NCBI GenBank assembly: GCA_003566455.1
Contig: PXDF01000077.1
Span: 1-44,249, forward strand
Reading direction: 5' to 3'
Length of the DNA stretch: 44,249 nucleotides
Origin: Desulfonatronovibrio sp.
GTDB lineage: Bacteria; Desulfobacterota; Desulfovibrionia; Desulfovibrionales; Desulfonatronovibrionaceae
The position numbers and the translations under genes are program-made. Numbering within the stretch: the stretch's first letter is position 1; every line of letters starts with the position of its first letter. A model generated the notes under the pieces. It was not told the DNA's origin. It was given only the letters and a program-made list of their open reading frames with translations, and did no database searches. This document shows positions 24,974-34,365 of this stretch, one piece after another.

Positions 24974-26380
24974 ATGCATACCAAAATAATTGCCACCATA
25001 GGCCCTGCCTGCCGTGAAAAACATATGATCACAAAACTGGTTCAAGCGGGGGTCAGAATTTTCCGTCTGAATTTTTCCCATGGATCAGCTGATGATTTCA
25101 AAGATATATTTGTAAGAATCAGGGATGTTGAACAGGAGACCGGAACCAACCTGACCATTCTCCAGGATCTGTCAGGACCCAAAATCAGAACCGGAGACCT
25201 CAGGCAATCACCCATGTCTGTCAACACAGGAGATGAGGTGAGTATGGGTCCATCAGAATACCTGGAAGATTATCCTCAATACATTCCTTTTGATCATGAA
25301 AGAATTCTCGCGGACTTAAGGGTAGGAGATATTGTAAGAGTCAGCGATGGAGGACTTAAATTTGAAGTCACGGAACGTCAGGACAGGATTGTCAAGCTTC
25401 TGGCGGCTGACACCGGAATCATTACTTCGCGGAAGGGTGTGTCCTTTCCCGGAATCAAAACCTCTATCTCCGCCCTGACTGAAAAGGATAAAAAAGATCT
25501 TACTGATGGCCTGAGAATGGGCATTGACGCTGTGGCCCTGTCTTTTGTCCAGGGTCCTGAAGACATTGCCGAAGCTAAGGACATTATTGAGGATCAGGGC
25601 ATGTGGATCCCTGTGGTGGCCAAACTGGAAAGGGAAATAGCTTTGAGAAGGCTGGAGGAAATAATTGATATCTGTGACGCGGTCATGGTAGCCAGGGGGG
25701 ATCTGGGGCTGGAATGCCCCCTTCCGTCCCTGCCCACGCTTCAGAAAAGAATTATTTCATCATGCAATGAGGCTGCCAAGCCGGTCATTGTGGCCACGCA
25801 AATGCTTTTATCCATGGTCCAGAACCCAATGCCGACCAGGGCTGAAACCACTGATGTTGCCAATGCTGTTCTTGATGGGGCCGATTGTCTGATGCTGTCT
25901 GAAGAAACCGCCATCGGGCAATATCCCCTGGAAAGTGTCTGCTACATGGGAGAAATAGCTGAGCAGGCTGAAAAGCTGTTTTTTGAAAAAGGGATCAGCC
26001 CTGTTAAGCCCAAAAAGGAGGGAGGGGAGACTTTTCTGGCCTTTGCCGCTTGTCTAATGGCCCAGAAGGTAGAGGCCAAGGCCCTGGTGGCTCACACGGA
26101 TTCAGGATTTACAGCGAGACTCATAAGTTCCTGCAGGCCTTTGCAGCCAATCTACGGTTTGAGTCCCAATGTCAATATGCAGAAGTACATGAATTTTTCA
26201 TGGGGGGTGTTATCAGTCAACATTTCAGAAGACCCCAAGGATCACCTGCAGAGGACAGAAAAATTCGTGGAAAATTACCCCAGCTTTTCCCCGGGCGACA
26301 AACTGGTCATCACCGCCGGTCATCCCACGGCAGGACAGGAAAGATCTCTGACCAACCTGTTGAAAATATACAGGAAATAG
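24974..26380 (+). CDS. pyk: Pyruvate kinase
   Basis: The enzyme converts phosphoenolpyruvate and ADP to pyruvate and ATP in the cytoplasm. The 468 residues show the N-terminal strand TKIIATIGPAC, the metal/ATP site with RLNFSHGS, the catalytic lysine in AKLER (K217, usual motif KIEN), MVARGDLG (238-245) and the PTRAETTDVANAVLDG activation-helix region. A C-terminal domain follows. AGGAG precedes the ATG. It is divergent from mraZ. The KLER variant keeps the catalytic Lys and the metal-binding Glu219, so activity is expected. Confidence 0.95.
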   Translation: MHTKIIATIGPACREKHMITKLVQAGVRIFRLNFSHGSADDFKDIFVRIRDVEQETGTNLTILQDLSGPKIRTGDLRQSPMSVNTGDEVSMGPSEYLEDYPQYIPFDHERILADLRVGDIVRVSDGGLKFEVTERQDRIVKLLAADTGIITSRKGVSFPGIKTSISALTEKDKKDLTDGLRMGIDAVALSFVQGPEDIAEAKDIIEDQGMWIPVVAKLEREIALRRLEEIIDICDAVMVARGDLGLECPLPSLPTLQKRIISSCNEAAKPVIVATQMLLSMVQNPMPTRAETTDVANAVLDGADCLMLSEETAIGQYPLESVCYMGEIAEQAEKLFFEKGISPVKPKKEGGETFLAFAACLMAQKVEAKALVAHTDSGFTARLISSCRPLQPIYGLSPNVNMQKYMNFSWGVLSVNISEDPKDHLQRTEKFVENYPSFSPGDKLVITAGHPTAGQERSLTNLLKIYRK

Positions 26381-26388
26381 TCTGTTCT

Positions 26389-26428
26389 TGAAAAATTTGC
26401 ATGGGGTGGAATGAAAATAAATTTTTCA
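26389..26428. terminator. AT-rich inverted repeat after pyk, possible terminator
   Basis: TGAAAAATTT (26389-26398) and AAATTTTTCA (26419-26428) can pair around a 20-base loop between the convergent pyk and queD-like genes. The stem is AT-rich and weak. Confidence 0.3.
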
Positions 26429-26445
26429 GGTCTTAGAAGTCATGG

Positions 26446-26832
26446 CTATATTTCCCGGTAAAAGGCCCTGGAAGAATCCTTTTCAGCAACCATTACCCAT
26501 TCAAGCCGCACCCTGTCCAGGGGAAGCAGAGGCTTCAAGCGGTCATGGACGAATCTGGCCAGGTTTTCAGAGGAAGGGTTGGCCTTTTGAAAGTATTTAT
26601 GTTCATTGAGATGTTTGTGGTCCAGCTCGTCAAGCACTCTTCCCAGTTTCTGCTTCAGCTCCTTAAAGTCCATAAGCATGCCAGTGTCAGGATCAAGCTC
26701 TTTTCCGCTCACTTCCACCTCAACCAGGAAGTTGTGCCCGTGGATGTTTTCACATTTTCCTCTGTAATTTCGCAATTGATGTGAGGAACTGAAGTCAGAA
26801 CCCACCCTCAGACTCCAAATTGATTCCTTCAT
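26446..26832 (-). CDS. queD: 6-pyruvoyltetrahydropterin synthase / QueD family protein
   Basis: QueD makes 6-carboxytetrahydropterin from dihydroneopterin triphosphate, the first committed step to queuosine. The related PTPS makes pyruvoyltetrahydropterin. The 128 residues show the zinc ligands: His in FSSSHQL and the pair in NIHGHNF. The catalytic Cys lies before it in GKCENIHGH, and the catalytic ELDHKHLN segment follows. The Cys and the length favour QueD over PTPS. It lies alone after a palindromic repeat element and no other que gene is in the window. Confidence 0.85.
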   Translation of the reverse strand: MKESIWSLRVGSDFSSSHQLRNYRGKCENIHGHNFLVEVEVSGKELDPDTGMLMDFKELKQKLGRVLDELDHKHLNEHKYFQKANPSSENLARFVHDRLKPLLPLDRVRLEWVMVAEKDSSRAFYREI

Positions 26833-26873
26833 AAGCCAAACCCCTGTTATTTACCTGATTTAAAAGATTCCTG

Positions 26874-26948
26874 ATTTGAGAGTTTTTTCCTGTAACTGTT
26901 TGGGATTGTTTCGCTTCGCTCGCAATGACAGATAAAAAACGCTCAAAT
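26874..26948. repeat. Palindromic repeat element, copy 1
   Basis: The ends ATTTGAGAGTTTTTT (26874-26888) and AAAAAACGCTCAAAT (26934-26948) are reverse complements with one mismatch. The core contains CCTGTAACTGTTTG and the well-known REP-like sequence GATTGTTTCGCTTCGCTCG followed by CAATGACA. The same core recurs at 36901-37004 with different outer arms. There is no transposase. It sits between queD and dnaE. Confidence 0.75.
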
Positions 26949-27001
26949 TGGAAGACTATTCACCCATGGTAGCGTAGATCCCCCCCATTCCAGACCCCGG
27001 A

Positions 27002-30000
27002 TTACTTATTTCCTGCTTCTGTCAACTGGTTCAAATCCTCCCAGAATTCATGTCCTGGAGTTACCTTGAACCTTGGACCCAGCTGGAGCCTGCACTGAAT
27101 CCCATTGTTCAGGATAAGATTCATCTGGACCGGGACCCTGCCTGGGTATTTCCCGACAATGGCCTTGAGCATATCAAGCATTAGATCAGCAGCTTTCTGA
27201 TCGCTTAAGAACATATTAATATTCACGGGTTCAGTGCCCTGGGAGATGGCATGTTCAAGCCTGCTCAAATCCATGGCTGTAAATTTGACCTTTCTGGAAG
27301 AATCCTCATCGTTTCTGTCAGGCTGTAATCCTCCCTGATACCCACTGATTCTTGCTTTGATCACCAGCGGTTCATCGCTGTCCACCAGGTTTTTGCACCT
27401 TGCGTAAACATCCCCGAATAGAGTGATTTCAGCTGAACCGGTCATGTCCTCAATCTGGCAAAAGGCCATCTTATCGCCTTTTTTATTCACGATCTCTTTT
27501 TTGCCCACAACCACCACAGGCAGTTCAACCTCGGCATGCACATCAAGTTCCCGGCATTCCGAGATATTTTTAAACTTCAGCCTCCTGATATCCTGCTGAA
27601 ATGGAAACAGGGGATGACCGCTCAGATAAAAACCCAGAGCCTCTTTTTCCATTCCAAGTTTTTCAACTTCCGGGAATTCAGGCAGTTCATTTTCCGGGCA
27701 ATTTATTCCAAGACCCTGGACAGCTGGTTTCTGGCTGGGGGCAACCAGGCTCAGAAGGCTGGGCTGTCCATGGCTTTTCTGCCTGGCGCTGCGTTGCGAC
27801 CTGGCTATAATCATATCCATCCCTTGAAGCAGTCCCTTTCTGGAGCATTTGAAACAATCGGCCGCACCGCTCTTGATCAGCATCTCAATCACTCTCTTGG
27901 TCACCTTGCGGGAATTGATCCTTTCACAAAAATCCAGAAGGCTCTTGAAAGGCCCGTTTATCTGACGTTCCCTGACAAGACACTCAATGGCACCCTTGCC
28001 CACATTTTTGATCCCGCTGAGGCCAAAGCGGATTTTGCCCTGTTCAACGCTGAACCGGGACAGGCTTGAATTGAGGCAGGGCGGCAGTATGGCGATGCAC
28101 AGGTCCCGGCAGCCGTTGACATGGGCTATGACCTTATCCGTGTTGTTCACTTCCGAGGTGATAAGGGCAGCCATAAATTCATGGGGGTAATGGGCCTTGA
28201 GGTAAGCGGTCTGGTAGGAGATGAGGGCGTAGGCGGCACTATGGGATTTGTTGAACCCGTATCCGGCAAACTTTTCCATGAGGTTGAAAATATGCTGGGC
28301 CGCCTCTTCCGGGATATTATTATTCCTGGCCCCCTGCAGGAACTTGCTTCTTTGCTGGGCCATTACCGCTGCTTCTTTTTTGCCCATTGCCCGGCGCAGC
28401 ATGTCTCCGTCGCCCAGTGAGTATCCGGCCAGGACCTGGGCAATTTTCATGACCTGTTCCTGGTAGAGGATAACCCCGTATGTTTCATTGAGGATGGGCT
28501 CCAGGGCGGGATGAATATATTCAACAGGAATCCGGCCATGCTTGCGATTGATAAAATCACTGACCATGCCGCTTTCCAGAGGGCCTGGCCGGTAGAGAGC
28601 CAGAAGGGCAATGATCTCCTCAAAGCAATTGGGTTTCAGTTCAGTAAGAACGCTGCGCATGCCGGAGCTTTCAAGCTGAAACACGCCATCTGTCAGTCCC
28701 TGCCCCAGAAGGTCAAAGGTCTTGAGGTCATCCAGGGGCAGCCGGCTAATATCAGGTTGTGGCTTATTGTCTGCTTTGATCAGTTTTAAGGTCTCGCTGA
28801 TTACGGTCAGGGTTTTCAGGCCCAGAAAATCAAACTTGATGAGTCCTACCTTTTCCACTCTTTTCATATCATACTGAGTGACGGTTTCACCCTTTTTCCC
28901 TTTATACAGGGGAAGGTATTCCTGCATGGCCCTGTCCGAAATTACAATGCCCGCCGCATGGGTGGACGCGTGTCTGACAAGCCCTTCCAGACGCCTGCCG
29001 GTATCAATGAGTTTGGCAATAATCTCATCCTCATCCATTGCCCTGCGCAGGTCCGGCTCCTTTTCAAGGGCTTTGTCGATTGTCATGTTCAAGGCATCGG
29101 GAATCATCTTGGCCACCCTGTCCACCCTGGCCAGGCTGATGCCCATGGCCCGTCCCACATCCCTGATTACGGCCCTGGCTTTCATGGTTCCAAAGGTGGT
29201 TATCTGGGCCACGCTGTCATGGCCATACTTCTCTGAAACGTAGCGAATGACCTCTTCCCTGCGGTCATAGCAGAAGTCCACATCAATATCAGGCATGCTG
29301 GCCCGTTCGACATTGAGGAATCTTTCAAAGAGAAGATTGTATTTGATGGGATCAAGGTCAGTTATGCCCAGGGCATAAGCTGCCAGGCTTCCGGCGGCAG
29401 ATCCCCGGCCCGGACCCACAGGAATATCCTGGGCCTTGGCCCAGTTGATAAAATCCTGAACAATGAGAAAGTACCCGTGATAACCCTTGTCACAGATAAT
29501 TTTTATTTCTTCCTCCAGCCTTTGAGCATATTCCTTCTGTTCAACCGGGTAGGGCAGACCTTTAATTCTTTTTTCGAGGCCTTCTCTGGCCAGGATGGTG
29601 AATTCCCTTTCCAGGCTGTCTTCCCTGGAGGGCTGGTATCTGGGAAAGTGATGCCTGTCCACTTCCAGCTCAAGATTGCATTTTTCAACTATGTCCTGGA
29701 CGTTTTCCAGGGCCATGGGGCAATGGCTGAACTTTTTTTCCATTTCTTCGGGGGATTTGAAGTAAAGTTCATTGGTATTAAAACGCATTCTTGACTCATC
29801 GCTAATTCTGGAGTTGGTCTGGATGCAGAGCAGGGTGTCATGGGCTTCCACGTCGTCAGCGCTCAGGTAATGACAGTCATTGGTGGCCACCAGGGGGAGG
29901 GTGGTTTTTCCCGACATTTCAATGAGCTTGTCATTGACTTCCTCCTGCTCCTCAATGCCGTTGGCTTCAATCTCCAGATAAAACCTGCCCGGAAAAATTT

Positions 30001-30478
30001 CAGAGTACTGTCTTGCGCATTCAATGGCTTTTTCAAACCCTTTTCTGCGCAGAACGTACTGGACCTCGCCCTGGAGACAGGCGGACAAGGCAATAAGGCC
30101 CTGGGAATATTTTTTCAGGATTTTTTTATCCACTCTTGGTTTGTAGTAAAACCCATGCAGCCAGCCTGTGGTAACAATCTTGATGAGGTTCTTGTAACCA
30201 GCGCTGTTCATGGCCAGCAGGACCAGATGATATCTGAGCTGTTCCCGGTCTGTATGGTCTTTATGAGCCACATAGACCTCGCAGCCGATTATGGGTTTCA
30301 GTCCGAATTTTCTGGCTGCAAGATAGAAGGTAAGAGCACCGAAAAGATTTCCATGATCAGTAATGGCTGCCGCGGGCATGCCCATATCTACAGCCCTGGA
30401 GCAGAGGTCGTCTATCCTTATGGCTCCGTCCAGAAGACTGTACTCGGTATGGCAGTGAAGATGAGTAAAGTATGACAT
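27002..30478 (-). CDS. dnaE: DNA polymerase III alpha subunit DnaE
   Basis: DnaE is the replicative polymerase. The 1158 residues begin with the PHP domain (LHCHTEYSLLDGA, about 7-19; DHGN, 41-44). The polymerase palm has GPGRGSAAGSL and the catalytic PDIDVDF (396-402). The fingers and helix-hairpin-helix regions contain the segments GYGFNKSHSAAYA and FLGLKTLTVI, and a C-terminal OB domain follows. The length matches the DnaE1 type. The ATG shares a base with the stop of the acyl-CoA ligase upstream (TAATG), so the two are cotranscribed. Confidence 0.97.
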   Translation of the reverse strand: MSYFTHLHCHTEYSLLDGAIRIDDLCSRAVDMGMPAAAITDHGNLFGALTFYLAARKFGLKPIIGCEVYVAHKDHTDREQLRYHLVLLAMNSAGYKNLIKIVTTGWLHGFYYKPRVDKKILKKYSQGLIALSACLQGEVQYVLRRKGFEKAIECARQYSEIFPGRFYLEIEANGIEEQEEVNDKLIEMSGKTTLPLVATNDCHYLSADDVEAHDTLLCIQTNSRISDESRMRFNTNELYFKSPEEMEKKFSHCPMALENVQDIVEKCNLELEVDRHHFPRYQPSREDSLEREFTILAREGLEKRIKGLPYPVEQKEYAQRLEEEIKIICDKGYHGYFLIVQDFINWAKAQDIPVGPGRGSAAGSLAAYALGITDLDPIKYNLLFERFLNVERASMPDIDVDFCYDRREEVIRYVSEKYGHDSVAQITTFGTMKARAVIRDVGRAMGISLARVDRVAKMIPDALNMTIDKALEKEPDLRRAMDEDEIIAKLIDTGRRLEGLVRHASTHAAGIVISDRAMQEYLPLYKGKKGETVTQYDMKRVEKVGLIKFDFLGLKTLTVISETLKLIKADNKPQPDISRLPLDDLKTFDLLGQGLTDGVFQLESSGMRSVLTELKPNCFEEIIALLALYRPGPLESGMVSDFINRKHGRIPVEYIHPALEPILNETYGVILYQEQVMKIAQVLAGYSLGDGDMLRRAMGKKEAAVMAQQRSKFLQGARNNNIPEEAAQHIFNLMEKFAGYGFNKSHSAAYALISYQTAYLKAHYPHEFMAALITSEVNNTDKVIAHVNGCRDLCIAILPPCLNSSLSRFSVEQGKIRFGLSGIKNVGKGAIECLVRERQINGPFKSLLDFCERINSRKVTKRVIEMLIKSGAADCFKCSRKGLLQGMDMIIARSQRSARQKSHGQPSLLSLVAPSQKPAVQGLGINCPENELPEFPEVEKLGMEKEALGFYLSGHPLFPFQQDIRRLKFKNISECRELDVHAEVELPVVVVGKKEIVNKKGDKMAFCQIEDMTGSAEITLFGDVYARCKNLVDSDEPLVIKARISGYQGGLQPDRNDEDSSRKVKFTAMDLSRLEHAISQGTEPVNINMFLSDQKAADLMLDMLKAIVGKYPGRVPVQMNLILNNGIQCRLQLGPRFKVTPGHEFWEDLNQLTEAGNK

Positions 30479-32175
30479 TAAATGTCCTCAATATACAGGT
30501 ATCTCTTGATTTTCTGGGTGGGTGTCTTTTCAAATGGCTCTGTCTGTTCAATTATCTTGTTCAGCCTGGAGAAGTCAGAAACCTTTGAATTAACGTCTGC
30601 CTTGAGCTCTTCCAGGAGCTTTTTTATCCTGGAAAGAAACTCTGATTCTGAAATATTCTTCAGGCCGAAATCCTGGTCAAGCTTTTCATAATTAAGATGA
30701 ACTCTGGCCACCAGTTTTCCCTGTACAGAATAGACAAGGGATTCCAGGACATAATCAAACTGATTGATTACTGCTTCCACTTCCTCTGGATAAATATTCT
30801 CGCCGCTTGGCCCCACAATGACATTTTTCAGCCGGCCCTTTACGTAGACATAATTCTCTTTATCCAGCTTGCCCAGGTCTCCGGTATGCAGCCAGCCGTC
30901 ATCCGTGAGCACCTGGCTGGTGATTTCAGGGGCTTTGTAGTAGCCCTGCATCACGTTGGGGCCTTTAACCATTATCTCGCCTATTCCTGTCTTTGGGTCC
31001 GGATTATTGATCTTCAGTTCAAGCCCTTCAAGGGGAGGCCCTGTGGAGGAGAAACGGGTTTCAGAAGGCCTGGCCCCTGCTACCAGGGGGGCGGTTTCTG
31101 TCAGGCCGTAGCCTACTGAATAAGGAACGCCGGCATCCCTCAGAAACCTTTCAGCTTCCGGACAAAGGGCGGCCCCTCCGATACAAAGTCCCTTCATTTC
31201 TCCGCCGAAAGAGGCCATGAGTTTTTTGCCTGCCAGCTGATGCATTTTTTTGCGTGCAGGTGTAAAGCCGTATAATCCGCGCATGAGGCGATTCTTATTG
31301 AGCTGGGGAAGGACCTTGTTCTTGAATATTTTTTCAATTACCAAAGGCACCATGAGCATTATCGTAGGCCTGACCTTTTCCATGGCAGGCAGGAGTATCC
31401 TTGGAGTTGGGGCTTCCTTGAGGTAGGAAACTGAAGCGCCAACAAGCACAGGGGCCATAAGTCCCAGGGAGCATTCATATGTGTGAGCCAGAGGCAGAAT
31501 GGACAGAAATCTGTCTTTCGGCCCCGCGTCCACAAGTCTGCCTGCCATTTCCGCGTCGTAAACCAGACTCTTGTGAGCCAGCATCACACCTTTGGAATGG
31601 CCTGTAGTGCCTGAAGTGTAGACAATGGCTGCCAGATCATCAGGGCTGACCAGATCCAAATGCTCCCTGCCGGCGAATTTGTATGCCGCCTGCTTGAGCC
31701 TGTCCAGACTTTTAAGCCCCGTGTTCAAAGCGCTTTTGATTCTTTTTCTGCCCATGGATTCTTTGTCAGCCTCGGAAAAATCATCTATAAGAATTATTTT
31801 AATGCCCTCCAGGTCAGATTCTGCCACTTTGGAGAAAAGGCCTTTGGAAACAAAGACGGCCCTGGCCTCGGAATGCCTGATGATATGAACCACCGCGTTA
31901 GGATGGAACTGGGTGAGAATGGGTACGGCCACAGCTCCCATTGTGGTCACGGCAAAAAAAGCTATTCCCCAGTGAGGGCAATTTTCACTGAGTATGGCCA
32001 CTTTATCGCCTTTTTTGATGCCTGCCTCCTCAAGGATAGCGCAAAGTCCCATGACCTTTTCGCTTAGCTGGGAGTAGGTCAGGGGCTGGTCATCAACGTA
32101 GCCAAGGACTGGCCTGGATGGAAATTTTTCAACGCTTTCATGAAAAATTTCAGGAATAGTCTTGAAAGTGTTCAC
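30478..32175 (-). CDS. Long-chain fatty acid-CoA ligase (AMP-binding)
   Basis: The enzyme activates a carboxylic acid, probably a long-chain fatty acid, through an acyl-AMP to acyl-CoA. The 565 residues show the ANL superfamily motifs: the P-loop YTSGTTGHSKGVML, the adenine site GYGLTETAPL, and the hinge GWLHTGDLG. GPSGENIYPEEVE and the C-terminal catalytic lysine in EKTPTQKIKRY are also present. The start is GTG with GAGAGG upstream. It precedes dnaE with a one-base overlap. The substrate chain length cannot be deduced; FadD- and FadK-like roles are both possible. Confidence 0.88.
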   Translation of the reverse strand: MNTFKTIPEIFHESVEKFPSRPVLGYVDDQPLTYSQLSEKVMGLCAILEEAGIKKGDKVAILSENCPHWGIAFFAVTTMGAVAVPILTQFHPNAVVHIIRHSEARAVFVSKGLFSKVAESDLEGIKIILIDDFSEADKESMGRKRIKSALNTGLKSLDRLKQAAYKFAGREHLDLVSPDDLAAIVYTSGTTGHSKGVMLAHKSLVYDAEMAGRLVDAGPKDRFLSILPLAHTYECSLGLMAPVLVGASVSYLKEAPTPRILLPAMEKVRPTIMLMVPLVIEKIFKNKVLPQLNKNRLMRGLYGFTPARKKMHQLAGKKLMASFGGEMKGLCIGGAALCPEAERFLRDAGVPYSVGYGLTETAPLVAGARPSETRFSSTGPPLEGLELKINNPDPKTGIGEIMVKGPNVMQGYYKAPEITSQVLTDDGWLHTGDLGKLDKENYVYVKGRLKNVIVGPSGENIYPEEVEAVINQFDYVLESLVYSVQGKLVARVHLNYEKLDQDFGLKNISESEFLSRIKKLLEELKADVNSKVSDFSRLNKIIEQTEPFEKTPTQKIKRYLYIEDI

Positions 32176-32326
32176 TATTAACCTCTCAGGATAAGTTGCC
32201 GAGCCTGGATAATGAATCAGAGATCTTTTGTCTCAGGATAAATTAACCGTTGAAAGATTTTTCCTCAAGCTGGAATCCAATGGAAAAAAACATTCCCGTC
32301 CAAAAAATACATAACTAAACCTTTGT

Positions 32327-32980
32327 CTACAAACCTAAGTCCTGGTTGATGAGACCCACGATAATTCTTCCCCTGGGGAATGATTTTTCGGTAATTGTCC
32401 AGACATTACAGATCCGGTCCGGACTCTGGCAATCATGACAATAAGCGGTCTTGACGCAGGGGGTTTTCTTTTTGAGACGCATGGCATTGGCCGGGGCTGA
32501 AAAATCCTTGATCCGGTCCATGGCATCGTCAATATCAGCCACGATTTTATTCCGCCCGCAAAGGACCAGCACATTTCTGGGTCCGAATACAATGGCCCCC
32601 ACCCTGTTTCCAATCATGTCCAGATTGACCAGGAAGCCCTGTTCAGTGATGGCGTTGGTTCCGGTGATAAACAGGTCGGTGAGCAGGGCCCTGCGTCTGA
32701 TTTCAAGAGTGGCTTCAGGTCCTTTGCTTTTGTCAAAGGTGTCAAGGACTTCAATATCCAGGTTGTCCTTAAGCGCGTCATAAAGGCCAGTGTCCCTGAA
32801 AGTGGCTGAGCCTCCCCAGGATATGGAAGACGGCTTCAGCCTGGGCATGATGTCTTTAAGCACCACATTTCTGGCCTCTAGGGTGTCTTTGGCCACAAAA
32901 CATTCAAAATTGTTCTCTTCAAGGTTTTCCTTGATCTGTCCGAGCCTGATCCACCAGAATTTATCGACTTCATTACTCAT
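32327..32980 (-). CDS. LUD-domain protein (LutC/DUF162 family)
   Basis: LUD-domain proteins include LutC, part of the LutABC lactate oxidation system; many are of unknown function. The 217 residues carry SISWGGSATFRDTGLYDAL and the conserved TGTNAITEQGFLVNLDMIGNRV region, split over about residues 118-135. The C-terminal Cys-rich tail has CVKT...CHDCQSPDRICN, a possible metal site. GGAGG precedes the ATG. LutA and LutB are absent here, so it is a stand-alone member. It is divergent from the NagZ-like gene. Confidence 0.82.
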   Translation of the reverse strand: MSNEVDKFWWIRLGQIKENLEENNFECFVAKDTLEARNVVLKDIMPRLKPSSISWGGSATFRDTGLYDALKDNLDIEVLDTFDKSKGPEATLEIRRRALLTDLFITGTNAITEQGFLVNLDMIGNRVGAIVFGPRNVLVLCGRNKIVADIDDAMDRIKDFSAPANAMRLKKKTPCVKTAYCHDCQSPDRICNVWTITEKSFPRGRIIVGLINQDLGL

Positions 32981-33075
32981 GCCTTCCTCCTTTCTGTTGA
33001 AAAACTTCCATACAATATCCCAGCCGGAAAATCACCCCTTGCCTGCCTGGATTTTTTATGGATGATCAAAAAAGC

Positions 33076-33103
33076 TTGCGGTTGATATAGTTATATGTAT
33101 ATT
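33076..33103 (+). promoter_or_regulatory. Possible sigma-70 promoter of the NagZ-like gene
   Basis: TTGCGG (33076-33081) and TATATT (33098-33103) are separated by 16 bases, 34 bases before the ATG. The -35 box is weak. Confidence 0.35.
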
Positions 33104-33136
33104 TTCTGGTAAATTTTCAGATAAAATCCATACGAT

Positions 33137-34282
33137 ATGTTAAAGGGCAAAAAATATTTTCTGGTAATCCTTTTTTTATTGGGATTGATTCTTCCGGCTC
33201 AGATTTGCGCCGCAAGTCTTGAGCAGATGATCGGACAGATGATCATGGTGGGGTTTCGGGGAGATTCTGTGGATGAGCAGAGCCCAGTTGCTGCCGATAT
33301 TCAGAGGCATGGCATAGGCGGGGTAATTCTTTTTGATTATGACTTCCAGAAGGGGTCTTTTGAGCGGAACATAAAAAGCCCGAAGCAGCTGGGAAAATTG
33401 ATTGCCGACCTGCAGGAGCTGTCAGGTGACAATACCCTGCTCATAGCTGTGGATCAGGAAGGAGGCAGGGTTTCACGGCTCAAGAAAAGTTACGGATTCA
33501 GAGATTCGGTTTCCCAGTCTTACCTGGGAAATATAGATGTTATTGAAACTACCCTTAATTACTCGTTAAGGACCGCGCAGGATTTGTCTGAACTTGGAAT
33601 CAATCTGAATCTGGCGCCAGTGGTGGATTTGAACATTAATCCGGATAACCCGGTAATTGGCAGTATGGACAGGAGCTTTTCCCATGACCCCCAGGTTGTG
33701 GTCCGCCACGCCTGGGAAGTCATCAATGCCCACCGCGTTTTTCATGTTCTGACAGCGATTAAACATTTTCCCGGCCATGGCAGTTCAATTGATGATTCTC
33801 ATCTGGGTCTGGTGGATGTAACTGACACCTGGGCTGAAACAGAGCTTCTGCCTTTTATGGAACTCATGGCTGATCCTGGCTGTGACATGATCATGACCGC
33901 GCATATTTATAATCGCAACCTGGATCCTCATTGGCCGGCTACAATGTCGGAAAGGATTATAAACGGAATTTTGCGCCAGCGCCTTGGCTTTGACGGGGTT
34001 GTGATTTCCGACGATATGCAGATGAAGGCCATAAGGGAGCATTTTTCACTGGATCTGGCTCTGGAAATGACAATTAACGCGGGAGTGGATATGATTATTT
34101 TCGGCAACAACCTGATCTATGAACAGGATATTGCCGCCAGAAGCATCGCCATAATTTCAAATCTGGTTGAGGAGGGCAGAGTTTCCCGGGAAAGGATCAG
34201 GGAGTCTTATGAAAGAATAATGAATCTCAAATCGGGTTTGAAGCCTATGGAACAAAGGGACTGTTCTTTCTGCCTGAAATAG
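33137..34282 (+). CDS. nagZ: Exported NagZ-like beta-N-acetylhexosaminidase (GH3)
   Basis: GH3 NagZ enzymes cleave GlcNAc from muropeptides during peptidoglycan recycling. The 381 residues begin with a clear signal peptide (hydrophobic core 7-20, cleavage likely after ICA near residue 25), then the GH3 barrel. NagZ features are the AVDQEGGRVSRL segment (about 104-115), KHFPGHG (209-215) followed by SSIDDSH with the catalytic His222, and the nucleophile Asp in VISDDMQM (Asp292). In enterobacteria NagZ is cytoplasmic; here the leader suggests a periplasmic enzyme. The ribosome site is weak. It is divergent from the LUD gene and ends at a bidirectional terminator. Confidence 0.88.
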   Translation: MLKGKKYFLVILFLLGLILPAQICAASLEQMIGQMIMVGFRGDSVDEQSPVAADIQRHGIGGVILFDYDFQKGSFERNIKSPKQLGKLIADLQELSGDNTLLIAVDQEGGRVSRLKKSYGFRDSVSQSYLGNIDVIETTLNYSLRTAQDLSELGINLNLAPVVDLNINPDNPVIGSMDRSFSHDPQVVVRHAWEVINAHRVFHVLTAIKHFPGHGSSIDDSHLGLVDVTDTWAETELLPFMELMADPGCDMIMTAHIYNRNLDPHWPATMSERIINGILRQRLGFDGVVISDDMQMKAIREHFSLDLALEMTINAGVDMIIFGNNLIYEQDIAARSIAIISNLVEEGRVSRERIRESYERIMNLKSGLKPMEQRDCSFCLK

Positions 34283-34321
34283 TTTTGAATAATTTTAAGG
34301 GGATTGAGCTGAAGGCAAAAA

Positions 34322-34350
34322 AGCCCGGATCATTGTGATCCGGGCTTTTT
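34322..34350. terminator. Bidirectional Rho-independent terminator
   Basis: AGCCCGGATCA (34322-34332) pairs perfectly with TGATCCGGGCT (34336-34346) around a TTG loop. An A-run precedes and a T-run follows. It serves both the NagZ-like gene (+) and the convergent membrane protein gene (-). Confidence 0.85.
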
Positions 34351-34365
34351 CTGTGAAAATGGGTT

